Assembly: GCF_003610775.1 (NCBI RefSeq)
Contig: NZ_RAQO01000004.1
Location: 186,001-250,000 of the forward strand
Length of the DNA: 64,000 bases
DNA from: Alginatibacterium sediminis
GTDB taxonomy: Bacteria; Pseudomonadota; Gammaproteobacteria; Enterobacterales; Celerinatantimonadaceae
Direction: 5' to 3'
A program made the position numbers and the translations under genes. How positions within the stretch are numbered: the first letter of the stretch is position 1; each line of letters starts with the position of its first letter. Under the pieces are notes generated by a model. It was not told the DNA's origin and searched no databases. It saw only the letters and a list, made by a program, of their open reading frames with translations. Below are positions 38,373-46,568 of this stretch, one piece after another.

Positions 38373-39593
38373 CTAGCGCAAACAAGCATGTTGAAATTGC
38401 GCATCTGAGAGTGCATTAAAATAGTATTCGCTAATGACTTTTTCATCTAGTCCAAAGCGTACACTTTTGGTCTGAAGTGTTGGCCAGCTCGCTTTTTCAA
38501 GATCAATGATGAGCGACAAGTAAAGTGCAAGGGTACCGCGGCGCGTCATCAACGCGTCATTTACTTCGTTAGCTACCCCAATTTCACTCAGTATCACTGA
38601 CATATCTTGATCTAGTATCGTTGGCATTAATGAGAATAGACCGGTTAAAAATGCGTGGTCGGGATCTGCTTTTTTACTTGCTTTTGCCATTGATTCGCAA
38701 AAGTTTGCACGCACCAATGCCATACTAAATAGTTCTCTAGGTTTGTCCTGTGCGGCGGAAGCCATCGCGACTAAGCTTGCAAAACGCTGTAGTTTTTGTT
38801 GTCCCAAAAAGCTTATCGCTTGGCTAAACGACGATACAGGTTTAGCGTTACTATAAATAAGTGTGTTAACGTATTTAAGCAGTTTATAACTGATGGATAG
38901 GTCTTTACTTATAATCGAATGCAATTTCGCTGGGCTGGTGTCACTTCGGTAAACTTCCGCTAATAGTGCTAATGCACTGACTTGACTAGAACTTAGTTGA
39001 GGCTTGCGAAACATCTGCGGTCGACAGAAAAAATAACCTTGGAATAAGGTACAACCAAGCAACTTCATTTGTTCAAACTGAGTATAGTCTTCAACTTTCT
39101 CGGCTAAAAACTGAATGGGGTAGGATTGCAAATGTTCAATGGTATCTGATATCTCTTGAGTTGAACTGATCTGAATATCGAATTTTACAAAGCTGATAAA
39201 CTTAAAAAAAGGTTCCCACTGTTCACTATAGAGAAAGTCATCGAGAGCAAACAAATAGCCTTTAGTGTGAAGTTGCTCAACTGTCTCTAGTAGTTGCACA
39301 TTGGGCTCTAGATTCTCAAGCAATTCAATGACGATTTGTTGCGGGCTAATGAGGCAAGGGATCATATCGAGCAAAGCTTGGCGAGGGAAGTTCACAAAAC
39401 ATGGACATGCGCCAGCGACCTGTTCAATTCCCATATGAAAGAAACTATGTTCAATAACTTTACTTGTCGCCTCGTTCTCTGGGACCATAGGAAACACATT
39501 GTTGGCGCTGTTGCGATACAGTAATTCATAGGCGACTACATCTTGATCTTCATTGAGTATGGCTTGGCGTGCCAAATAGCTAAAGTCAGTCAC
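38373..39593 (-). CDS. EAL and HDOD domain signalling protein
   Basis: A 406-residue cytoplasmic protein with an EAL-type domain at about residues 1-200 and an HDOD domain at about 205-395. The EAL signature is YELLYR. Other expected residues appear in FVNF, IELLE, FALDDF, VKFD and AEKVED, so the fold is kept. NF instead of NL and the short domain are typical of the YuxH-like subfamily, whose members often have weak or no c-di-GMP hydrolysis; CdgJ of Vibrio cholerae, which affects motility, is one such protein. The GTG start at 39593 has GAGGGA upstream. Confidence 0.9.
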   Translation of the reverse strand: MTDFSYLARQAILNEDQDVVAYELLYRNSANNVFPMVPENEATSKVIEHSFFHMGIEQVAGACPCFVNFPRQALLDMIPCLISPQQIVIELLENLEPNVQLLETVEQLHTKGYLFALDDFLYSEQWEPFFKFISFVKFDIQISSTQEISDTIEHLQSYPIQFLAEKVEDYTQFEQMKLLGCTLFQGYFFCRPQMFRKPQLSSSQVSALALLAEVYRSDTSPAKLHSIISKDLSISYKLLKYVNTLIYSNAKPVSSFSQAISFLGQQKLQRFASLVAMASAAQDKPRELFSMALVRANFCESMAKASKKADPDHAFLTGLFSLMPTILDQDMSVILSEIGVANEVNDALMTRRGTLALYLSLIIDLEKASWPTLQTKSVRFGLDEKVISEYYFNALSDAQFQHACLR

Positions 39594-39651
39594 AAGCGCA
39601 GTCCCTCTGGCTAAAAATCTAGTATTGTCGATTTACCGTAACGCTACAAGC

Positions 39652-39680
39652 AAAAAAGCCACTACAAAGTAGTGGCTTAA
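39652..39680 (-). terminator. Intrinsic terminator of fadL
   Basis: An 8-bp stem GCCACTAC / GTAGTGGC with an AAA loop. On the minus strand it is followed by six T residues. Confidence 0.88.
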
Positions 39681-39713
39681 AGTATGTATCACAAATTAGC
39701 TTTTACTAAGTGA

Positions 39714-41012
39714 TTAGAACTTATGGTTGTATTGAACACCAACAATCCAAGCACTAGTTTTGCTAGTTGCAGTCATAGTGCCGATGTTGTCTTGGGATTC
39801 ACTTACATCGATGGTTTTACCATCAATATATGCCAAGGCCAAGTCTAAACTAGAAGCTTGGTTAAAGGCATAAGTACCACCAACGCTGTACCACATGCGG
39901 TCTGAATCAGGAATTGAGATAACTCGCTTATCTTGAGATATTGGGCTTTCATCTTTGGCAATACCAGCTCTCAATGTTAATTTCTCATTAAGGTAGTAAG
40001 TTGTACCTAAAGACAAGCGCCATGAATCATCCCAACCATAGGTTTTCGGATAAACTGTGCCGTCGTCAAGATTGAAGTCTATTTTGTCAAATGAAGACCA
40101 GCCAACATGCATTGCACTGTAGTGAACGGCCCATTTTGGAGCAACTAGATGGTACCCAGAGAACTCAACAATGCTTGGTAGCGATAGCTCTAAGCTATTA
40201 ATTGTTGTTGGTGCCCCCGCTTGGTTAATATAAGAACTGTGACTTGAATCAGCCTTAAAGTCGATACCAGACTTGTAGCTTAAACCAAAGCGATTACGTT
40301 CGTTTAGTTCGAGTAGTGCACCAACATCCCAAGCAAAAGCGTAGCCATCGCCTTCAAAGTCAAGACCAAGCTGTCCCGCACCAAAAGCTGACAAATCAGG
40401 TCCAGGACGCTTAAAGGTACCTTCTCCCTTTAATGCTTTTAAGCTGGCACCTAAACTGAACATTTCGTTGATACGATACGAACCCGATACACCTAGGGTA
40501 AAAGTAGAAACTTCTGTGGTTCCGCCAAATAAGCCAGCTGCTCCGTCTTGAAATCCTGCGGGAGTCAGCATTGACCCTTCTGCATTAAATTCATCTGAAA
40601 AGCCAACTGTAGTACCAAAGTCGCTATAAGCCGACAAACCTACAGCAAATTTATTGTTGATTGGGTGGATATAGTACAAAGCAGGCACATATGAAGTGCT
40701 CGAAAGGTCTTTTCCATCCATAATATCTTGGGTAGCAGTAACTCCATTGTCGTACTTGACATTGGTTTTGTTGGTATCCGGGATAATTACATTCACACCA
40801 CCTGAAAACTCAGGGCTGTCGAACATGGCCATAGCAGCAGGGTTGCGAGAGATAACGGCGGCGTTATCGGCGATTGCGGCGTCACCAGCGTAAGCACGGC
40901 CAAGGCCAGAAGCAGAATGGTTGGTTAGTTGAAAACCGGCTGCTAAAGTATGTGCGCTGCTAGCAAGTACACCACTGGCGATCAATGCCAATTGAAGTTT
41001 GTTTAGTTTCAT
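39714..41012 (-). CDS. fadL: Outer membrane long-chain fatty acid transporter FadL
   Basis: FadL is a 14-strand outer-membrane barrel that imports long-chain fatty acids. The 432-residue precursor has a signal peptide (MKLNKLQLALIASGVLASSAHTLA followed by AGFQL), giving the mature N-terminal hatch. It has the family blocks GLGRAYAGDAAIADNAAVISRNPAAMA with the NPA motif near residues 36-62, and ends with an aromatic-residue strand (WIVGVQYNHKF). The ATG follows AAGAGGGATC. A promoter with a FadR-like box is predicted upstream, and a terminator follows. Confidence 0.93.
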   Translation of the reverse strand: MKLNKLQLALIASGVLASSAHTLAAGFQLTNHSASGLGRAYAGDAAIADNAAVISRNPAAMAMFDSPEFSGGVNVIIPDTNKTNVKYDNGVTATQDIMDGKDLSSTSYVPALYYIHPINNKFAVGLSAYSDFGTTVGFSDEFNAEGSMLTPAGFQDGAAGLFGGTTEVSTFTLGVSGSYRINEMFSLGASLKALKGEGTFKRPGPDLSAFGAGQLGLDFEGDGYAFAWDVGALLELNERNRFGLSYKSGIDFKADSSHSSYINQAGAPTTINSLELSLPSIVEFSGYHLVAPKWAVHYSAMHVGWSSFDKIDFNLDDGTVYPKTYGWDDSWRLSLGTTYYLNEKLTLRAGIAKDESPISQDKRVISIPDSDRMWYSVGGTYAFNQASSLDLALAYIDGKTIDVSESQDNIGTMTATSKTSAWIVGVQYNHKF

Positions 41013-41074
41013 AGATCCCTCTTAAACAATATGGTTAGGTACGTCGGGGGAAGTGGCGGTTTATTGTTTTTCTA

Positions 41075-41128
41075 AGTAATCCGACCACTGACCTCGGATT
41101 AGTATACTCAAGAAATGCTAAATGTTAA
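41075..41128 (-). promoter_or_regulatory. fadL promoter with a FadR-like box
   Basis: On the minus strand a -35 TTAACA (41128-41123), 16 bases and a -10 TATACT (41106-41101) give a start near 41094. Just downstream lies AGTGGTCGGATTACT (41089-41075). It matches 10 of 14 defined positions of the FadR consensus ACTGGTCNGACCAGT. The fadI promoter has the same arrangement with a better box. Confidence 0.55.
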
Positions 41129-41251
41129 TACCTTGTAACAGTTATTTTTGTGAAACCGCTCAATAAAGTCCAATTCTTTAGTCGTATAGGGATTCTAAAT
41201 AAATTCAACACTTTAGAGCTATTACTCTAAAGAGTGTGGGAACTAAAAACC

Positions 41252-41284
41252 AAAAGGGCGAGCTTAAAATTAGCTCACCCTTGT
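41252..41284 (-). terminator. Terminator after the DUF3379 gene
   Basis: AAGGGCGAGCT and AGCTCACCCTT form an 11-bp stem with one G-T type pair and a 7-base loop. Read on the minus strand it ends the sigma factor-DUF3379 operon before the fadL promoter. Confidence 0.75.
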
Positions 41285-41309
41285 TAGCTTATTGTTATAT
41301 ATCTTGTGC

Positions 41310-42026
41310 TTAGATCGATTGCACGAAGTTTTTACTCAATGATTGTAGCGTAGGCTCCAAGGTTTCCATGCGATCACCTACAATAACCATACTGGCGTTC
41401 TGTAAGGTTTGAACTAATCCATGCATGCGCTTGTCACCAAAGGATTGACTGGGTTTTAATCCACGGCCGTCAGGTACCACAAACACGTTAATGTCGCCCA
41501 TTTTTCCATCAATCACCATATGTAAAGCGGGGCCACCGTGGTAGCTACAGTGATTCACATACTTCACTTGTCCGGGCATGCTATCAAAACTTGCACCGTA
41601 ACGCGCTAGCTTAGCATTAACCATTGCTAAGTTAGGGTGCTCGTTGGCCTGACTGGTATAAGGCATTTCTTCGTAGACATGGGCCAGTGCAACACTGCCG
41701 ATGTCGGGCTGCTGAAACTTGCTGAGTAAGCCACTATTGAAACTCAAACCTAAAGCAAATGCTACCGATGCCGCTAACGCGAGATGCAACCGTGCTTTAC
41801 GTTTATACTGACTGCGGCCCGTATCAAAGCTTTGACGCAGTATCAGCCGCTCAGCCATTCCTTCAGGAACATCAACCTTAAGTGCCGATTCAAGCTTGGA
41901 TTCAAAGCTTTGCATTTCGTCAAATAGTTTGCGATTGCTGCTATTTTCATTTGCAGCGGCCATAAATTCAGATTCACGCTCTCGCGGATTTGCCAGTAAT
42001 TGGCGGCGAAATTCTAACTCATCCAT
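41310..42026 (-). CDS. DUF3379 family membrane protein, probable anti-sigma factor
   Basis: A 238-residue protein with a cytoplasmic N-terminal part (MDELEFRRQLLANPRERESEFMAAA), one membrane helix near residues 80-102 (LHLALAASVAFALGLSFNSGLL) and a periplasmic C-terminal domain. This topology and the position directly after a sigma factor gene, with an 8-base overlap, fit an anti-sigma factor. DUF3379 proteins have this neighbour in many Alteromonadales, but I know of no demonstrated mechanism. One Cys-His pair (NHCSYHGGPALH) in the periplasmic part could be a redox or metal sensor. Confidence 0.8.
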   Translation of the reverse strand: MDELEFRRQLLANPRERESEFMAAANENSSNRKLFDEMQSFESKLESALKVDVPEGMAERLILRQSFDTGRSQYKRKARLHLALAASVAFALGLSFNSGLLSKFQQPDIGSVALAHVYEEMPYTSQANEHPNLAMVNAKLARYGASFDSMPGQVKYVNHCSYHGGPALHMVIDGKMGDINVFVVPDGRGLKPSQSFGDKRMHGLVQTLQNASMVIVGDRMETLEPTLQSLSKNFVQSI

Positions 42027-42579
42027 GCTGGGCTCCTCGTTGAGATTCGTTTTCCAATGCTTCTCGTAATTGATTACGAGCGCGAAATAGTCGAGTCATT
42101 ACTGTGTTTTTGTTTAATGAAAGTAAGTCGGCAATTTCATCGCCACTAAAGCCCCCAACAACTTGAAGTAATAGGGGCTCTTTATATTCGTTTTCGAGTT
42201 TGTCTATTTGTTTATATAGCCATTGCTGCTCGATCGTCTGCTCAGTTGTCATTGAAGTGGTATCAGCGACGTTGTGGTCTTCGATATCCACCAAATCAAA
42301 CTGCTTGCGCTCAAAGCGACGTGCATTTTCTCGGCGTAAAATAGTAATCAGCCAGGCTTTGGCTGACGATTCGTCCTTTAAGCTATCGAGGGATCGCCAA
42401 GCACGCAAAAACGTTTCTTGGACAATGTCCTCTGCAACCTGTTTATTGCGTACCAGCCAATATGCATAGCGGTAGATATCTTTATGTAGCGCTTGGACGA
42501 GCGCTTCATAGCGTTTTTGTTTTTCTTCCATGTCCGAGTTGACCGTGCTTCGGCCAACTTTCTTTCGCCCAAATACCAT
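42019..42579 (-). CDS. ECF-type sigma-70 family RNA polymerase sigma factor
   Basis: A 186-residue alternative sigma factor with region 2 (DIYRYAYWLVRNKQVAEDIVQETFLRAWRSLDSL, near residues 36-70) and region 4 (EPLLLQVVGGFSGDEIADLLSLNKNTVMTRLFRARNQL, near 137-174), without regions 1 and 3. The ATG at 42579 has TTAGGA 7-12 bases upstream, which favours it over an internal ATG at 42531. It is co-translated with the DUF3379 protein and divergent from the YfcZ-type gene. Confidence 0.9.
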   Translation of the reverse strand: MVFGRKKVGRSTVNSDMEEKQKRYEALVQALHKDIYRYAYWLVRNKQVAEDIVQETFLRAWRSLDSLKDESSAKAWLITILRRENARRFERKQFDLVDIEDHNVADTTSMTTEQTIEQQWLYKQIDKLENEYKEPLLLQVVGGFSGDEIADLLSLNKNTVMTRLFRARNQLREALENESQRGAQHG

Positions 42580-42712
42580 TTTTATTCCTAATTGCTGCTT
42601 TTACGCCGTTTTATAATAAAAGTGATGCTGTTGCTGACCTCATTATTCTAACTCACAATGCGATGTAGGTCAGCGCTAAGCGCTTCAAATCTGCAATTTG
42701 ATCTAGATCAAA

Positions 42713-42745
42713 TTCTAGGCTTGCATTCTAGGGTACTGTCCTAGG
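42713..42745. repeat. Three TYCTAGG repeats at 13-base spacing
   Basis: TTCTAGG at 42713-42719 and 42726-42732, and TCCTAGG at 42739-42745, lie on one face of the DNA at about 13-base steps. A palindrome GATCTAGATC sits just before them (42700-42709). They occupy the divergent region between the sigma factor gene and the YfcZ-type gene. They could be an operator; no known regulator was recognised. Confidence 0.6.
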
Positions 42746-42767
42746 ATAAAATTAAAGAGGTTGTCGA

Positions 42768-43052
42768 ATGCAAACTAAACTTGAAGAGTCGAAAACGTGT
42801 TGTTGTGTGGATGTTGGAGCAATTATTGATGGAGAAGAGCTGGTAGCGTCGGCTGATGAATTATATGCCAATCAAGAATCTGCCCAAGCACGCCTTGAAG
42901 ATTTAAGTGCTAAAGCACGCCGCGCTGAGTCAGACCCATGTGTTATAGAGCACAGTTTTGAAACACAAGAAGACGGTGTGCGTTTACGCGCTAGTTTTAC
43001 TTTCTGTAATCAAGCCGAGAGTTTGATTTTTCAGCTAGGAATGAATCGCTAA
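42768..43052 (+). CDS. YfcZ/YiiS family protein (DUF406)
   Basis: A 94-residue soluble protein with a Cys-rich start (SKTCCCVDVGAIIDGEELVASADELY), a central helix (ANQESAQARLEDLSAKARRAESDPCVIEHSFE) and a beta end (GVRLRASFTFCNQAESLIFQLGMN). These are the marks of the YfcZ/YiiS family, of unknown function. In Escherichia coli yfcZ lies beside fadL, and here too fadL is close. The gene has an AAGAGG ribosome site and its own terminator. Confidence 0.87.
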   Translation: MQTKLEESKTCCCVDVGAIIDGEELVASADELYANQESAQARLEDLSAKARRAESDPCVIEHSFETQEDGVRLRASFTFCNQAESLIFQLGMNR

Positions 43053-43079
43053 CACTTTTAGTACTAAATCGGTCCTATC

Positions 43080-43106
43080 AAAGGCTCCCTAGGAGCCTTT
43101 TTCTTT
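43080..43106 (+). terminator. Terminator after the YfcZ-type gene
   Basis: AAAGGCTCC / GGAGCCTTT, a 9-bp stem with a three-base loop, followed by TTCTTTT. The stem overlaps the last codons of the convergent batD gene. Confidence 0.85.
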
Positions 43107-44828
43107 TCCTAGTTCTATTTTGCCATTTAGCTCAGGCAGGCTGGAACGTTTGTTTTGCTGGCTTATGTAAAGAACACGAACCTTACGTGCTTCCTCTAAT
43201 AATCGGATGTCATCGCGCGGATTGTTCTTTGCGTCGGTATTCCAGATTAGCTCTTGTAGTACTTTTCGTATGGGTTCGATATCGTCCATGGCTTGGGGGT
43301 GACGCTCAAGCCATGTGTCTAAGCAAGTTAACATTTGTCGTGGTTCTTGGCCTTCGACACTTTCCTCAAAACTTTGCCAAAGCTGCTTTTCGCTGAGGAC
43401 TTTATTGTTGGTAGCCATCTTGTTCGAAACAAAAAGCTCAAATTCATCGCTATTAGTGTCTTCGATAGCTTGAGCGGGGCTCTCTTGATTTGTTGTCTGC
43501 AACAATTCTGGCTGTGCCTTAAGCCCTTGTCCTTGAAGTTGACGACGTTTATATAGGAATAGTCCTAGCCATGCTAAAAGTGTAGCTATCCAAGCGCTAG
43601 CAAAAAACCAGGACCACTTAGAGTTAGGTTTTTCGCTTAGATCATGAGTCCCATTTTCAGTGCTTTGAGCGGCAACGCTCACAATTGACTCAACTGTTTG
43701 CGATGGTTCAACAATAATTACTCGACCGTCAATCTGGGCTATTTCGCGTTGGTCCAATTTGGTATTCCACCAAGGAAGAGAAATTCCTGGGAGCACCAAA
43801 TTGCCAGATTTGTTAGGAATTAAAGTTGTTCGTTGCACCCTTTTGGATAAAACAACGCCATCTTTTACATAAGTTCGGTCAACTGGTGGTTCAGGGTAAG
43901 CTCTAAAGTCTGCACCGTAATCTTGATCCAGAGAGGGGAGTTGATTAACCCCAAGGCCTGCTACAGTTATACTTATTTGGCGTACAAAACCATCACCAGC
44001 ACTGATGTTTAGGACTTCTGGCTCAATTGATTCGCTTATCGCAACATCATGACTGGGAAGCCACGTCCCGTCATAGTTTTCAGGAATGCCTTTGACGTCA
44101 AGTACAAAAGGATCTTCTTCAAGTTCAACGGCTATGACGCTATTGTTTGCGGTTCGAGCAACTCCGCTTAGATGCGGGCTGGTTATCGATATTTCGCCTG
44201 CGGTTTGTGGTGTTATTAACCAGTAACGACTTAACACGCGATAGCGGCGCCCTTGTATTACTTCGGTTGATCGCTCATCTTCCCCGAGTTGTTCAATTTT
44301 GGCCCCTAAAGCATTGGGTGCGAGAATGTTAGCTTGTTCGAGTTGGTCTGCGACAAGCAGCCGCATTTGATAACGAAGTGCTTGGCCAACGTAAGCTGTT
44401 TCTGCTTCAATATTGATTTGCATTTGCACCGCTGGATCATCTTCGGTCATCGTTTGCATTGCAATAGCTTCAATTTGAATCGGCTGCGTTTCAATGCCAT
44501 CAACATTTAGAGAGGGAATAAGGTAAGAGCCTGCTTCTCGGACTAATAGGGTGGTTATCCAACGCGTTTCTTGACTGCTTTTTCCGTTTATATTCTCGTA
44601 ATTTCTAGACGTAGAAGTGCTACCGACCACAAACCCCGCTCTTAGTAGTGAGCTTGCATCAAATTTTGAGACATCTAAGCTAGCATCCGCGACGACTTCC
44701 AAGGTGAAAGCTTGCCCCGCAATCACGGGGTTCTGATTCACACTCGCGCTCACTTTGTAGGCCGCGCTAGCTTGGGTTATGGCAGTGCCAAACACAGTGA
44801 GTAAAAGAATTCGAAAAAGTAACTTCAT
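43089..44828 (-). CDS. batD: BatD family protein
   Basis: BatD proteins are periplasm-facing membrane proteins of the Bat (aerotolerance) cluster. The 579-residue product has a signal peptide (MKLLFRILLLTVFGTAITQASA) and several Ig-like beta domains (YKVSASVNQNPVIAGQAFTLEV at the start). One membrane helix lies near residue 405 (WFFASAWIATLLAWLGLFLY), with a cytoplasmic tail. It is the last gene of the cluster and lies directly against batBC with no gap. Its exact molecular role is unknown in all organisms. Confidence 0.88.
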   Translation of the reverse strand: MKLLFRILLLTVFGTAITQASAAYKVSASVNQNPVIAGQAFTLEVVADASLDVSKFDASSLLRAGFVVGSTSTSRNYENINGKSSQETRWITTLLVREAGSYLIPSLNVDGIETQPIQIEAIAMQTMTEDDPAVQMQINIEAETAYVGQALRYQMRLLVADQLEQANILAPNALGAKIEQLGEDERSTEVIQGRRYRVLSRYWLITPQTAGEISITSPHLSGVARTANNSVIAVELEEDPFVLDVKGIPENYDGTWLPSHDVAISESIEPEVLNISAGDGFVRQISITVAGLGVNQLPSLDQDYGADFRAYPEPPVDRTYVKDGVVLSKRVQRTTLIPNKSGNLVLPGISLPWWNTKLDQREIAQIDGRVIIVEPSQTVESIVSVAAQSTENGTHDLSEKPNSKWSWFFASAWIATLLAWLGLFLYKRRQLQGQGLKAQPELLQTTNQESPAQAIEDTNSDEFELFVSNKMATNNKVLSEKQLWQSFEESVEGQEPRQMLTCLDTWLERHPQAMDDIEPIRKVLQELIWNTDAKNNPRDDIRLLEEARKVRVLYISQQNKRSSLPELNGKIELGKEKGS

Positions 44829-46568
44829 TTACCAAGGTTCCTTTGACTGGGGTTGCTGGCGGCGCTTTTTATATTCAAGGATCATACGATTTCTTAATAA
44901 TAAGCTTGGGTCATTGGGAAGTTGTTCTAACCATTTCTGAAGTTCTTCGTCACTGGCTTCGCCTTGGGATTTAGAGGGCTGTTGCTGCTGCGGTTCGGTT
45001 TGGTTATTAGCTTCAGGTTCCAAGCCTGCTCCAGGTTGCTCGCCATTTTCTTGTTGCGGGCTTTGCTCCTGTTCAGACGCGGGTTGTTGGTCTTTACTCT
45101 CTTGCCCTGGTGAACTTTCACCCGCCTGCTGTTTGCCCGATGACTGTTGATTCGATTGCTGATCATCGGATTGCTCATCATTAGACGATTCACTTTGTTG
45201 CTGTTGTTGCTGTTGTTCCTTTAGCTTTTGCAATAGTTCGATATTTTGCTGCGCTGCGCTTAAATTAGGATCTAAGCTTAGTGCTTGTTGATAACTTTCT
45301 ATGGCGGCATCAAGCTCACCAAGCTGGGCTAATGCATTGCCTTGGTTGTATTTACCAACAGCACTTTGATCGAGCTCGAACTTAGCTTTAGCTTTTTCAA
45401 ACTCTCCGGCACGATATAAAGAAGAACCCTGCCATTGGGGGTCCTCAAATTGTTCAGCGGCTTGGCCATAATCTTGATTTTCAAATAATTGCTGCGCTTG
45501 TTGTTGCTGATTTGTCCACCAAGAGCTAGTCGTTTGCGCATGTACTTGACTAGGGCTAAGTAAGGGGAAGGTTAAAAATGCTACTAAGATCGGCGATACA
45601 CTATAAAAGCTTGAAATCCCAAGTAAGACTAAAATAGGGAACAATAAATAGTAGCCAAAATCCTGATAATTCAGTGCAGTATGACTTAACTCTCCAGATG
45701 TTGGGGTGCTAGAGAGAGCGGGCAGCGCTAGCAATTGCTGTATGTCCTGATCGTTGGCTTCTAGTTTTAAGCATAGTCCATTGGTTTGCTGACATAGAGG
45801 TGTGAAGTTTTCAAACTTCATTTTACTAATGACCACAGAACCGTCGCTATCTCGCATTTGCTGACCGTCTCCCAAAGCAATGGGAGCACCTTGTTCGCTG
45901 CCAAGCGCTAAAACCGAAATACGTAGATTACTGCCGGCGATATACTTGAGGCTTGCTTCAACGCTTTGTGAGCTCATGCCGTCACTTACTAATAATATGT
46001 CGCCGCGCTCTAAACCTGATTGAGCAAATAGGTCAACGGCTTTTTGGATACCAAGCTCTATAGCGCTGCCATGAACGGGCATGATTTCAGGCCCCAAATG
46101 AGGGATATAGTTTTTGAGGTTTTCTATGTCTGTCGAAAGCGGGCTGATGACAAAAGCGTCACCAGCAACAACAACAAGGCCCGTTTCACCACTACGCCAA
46201 AACTCTAATAAGTCTAGGAGTTTAAACTTTGCCAGTTGCATACGGTTGGGTTTTACGTCACGCGCATTCATAGAATAGCTTGTGTCTAACACAATAACGC
46301 GTGCAGTCTCATCGCGATACTCTAGCTTTTGTTCAATCAGCAGTGACGGGCCAGATAGTGCAATTACGCCCAGTAAACCAATCAGTAAGTGTAGTTTTTT
46401 GGCGTGTTGTTGACCTGGTTTGCGCTTTGCGCCTAAAAAGCTTGCGATTTCGTCTGGTAATATACTGAACCAAGCCTGCTGTTGATCCTGTTTGTGCTGC
46501 TTCCACCACCAAATTAACGGGATACTCAGCAACAGTAGCCATGGACGTAACAATATAAAGCTACTCAT
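44829..46568 (-). CDS. BatB-BatC fusion: VWA domain with TPR and Gln-rich tail
   Basis: A 579-residue membrane protein. Two N-terminal helices flank a basic stretch, then comes a VWA domain with the MIDAS motif VLDTSYSMNARDV near residue 91 and SDGMSS near 200 (the BatB part). After a membrane segment near 310-345 there is a TPR region (YGQAAEQFEDPQWQGSSLYRAGEFEKA, then YNQGNALAQLGELDAAIESYQQAL) like BatC. The last 130 residues are a Gln/Ser/Glu-rich low-complexity tail ending in RNRMILEYKKRRQQP. batB and batC are separate genes in Bacteroides-type clusters. The ATG overlaps the batA stop (ATGA). Confidence 0.9.
   Translation of the reverse strand: MSSFILLRPWLLLLSIPLIWWWKQHKQDQQQAWFSILPDEIASFLGAKRKPGQQHAKKLHLLIGLLGVIALSGPSLLIEQKLEYRDETARVIVLDTSYSMNARDVKPNRMQLAKFKLLDLLEFWRSGETGLVVVAGDAFVISPLSTDIENLKNYIPHLGPEIMPVHGSAIELGIQKAVDLFAQSGLERGDILLVSDGMSSQSVEASLKYIAGSNLRISVLALGSEQGAPIALGDGQQMRDSDGSVVISKMKFENFTPLCQQTNGLCLKLEANDQDIQQLLALPALSSTPTSGELSHTALNYQDFGYYLLFPILVLLGISSFYSVSPILVAFLTFPLLSPSQVHAQTTSSWWTNQQQQAQQLFENQDYGQAAEQFEDPQWQGSSLYRAGEFEKAKAKFELDQSAVGKYNQGNALAQLGELDAAIESYQQALSLDPNLSAAQQNIELLQKLKEQQQQQQQSESSNDEQSDDQQSNQQSSGKQQAGESSPGQESKDQQPASEQEQSPQQENGEQPGAGLEPEANNQTEPQQQQPSKSQGEASDEELQKWLEQLPNDPSLLLRNRMILEYKKRRQQPQSKEPW

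Noticed and set aside
45000-45240. Repetitive CAA/CAG-like tract as a DNA repeat or CRISPR-like array
   Set aside because: It is in-frame coding for the Gln-rich tail of the BatBC fusion; there are no regular spacers.
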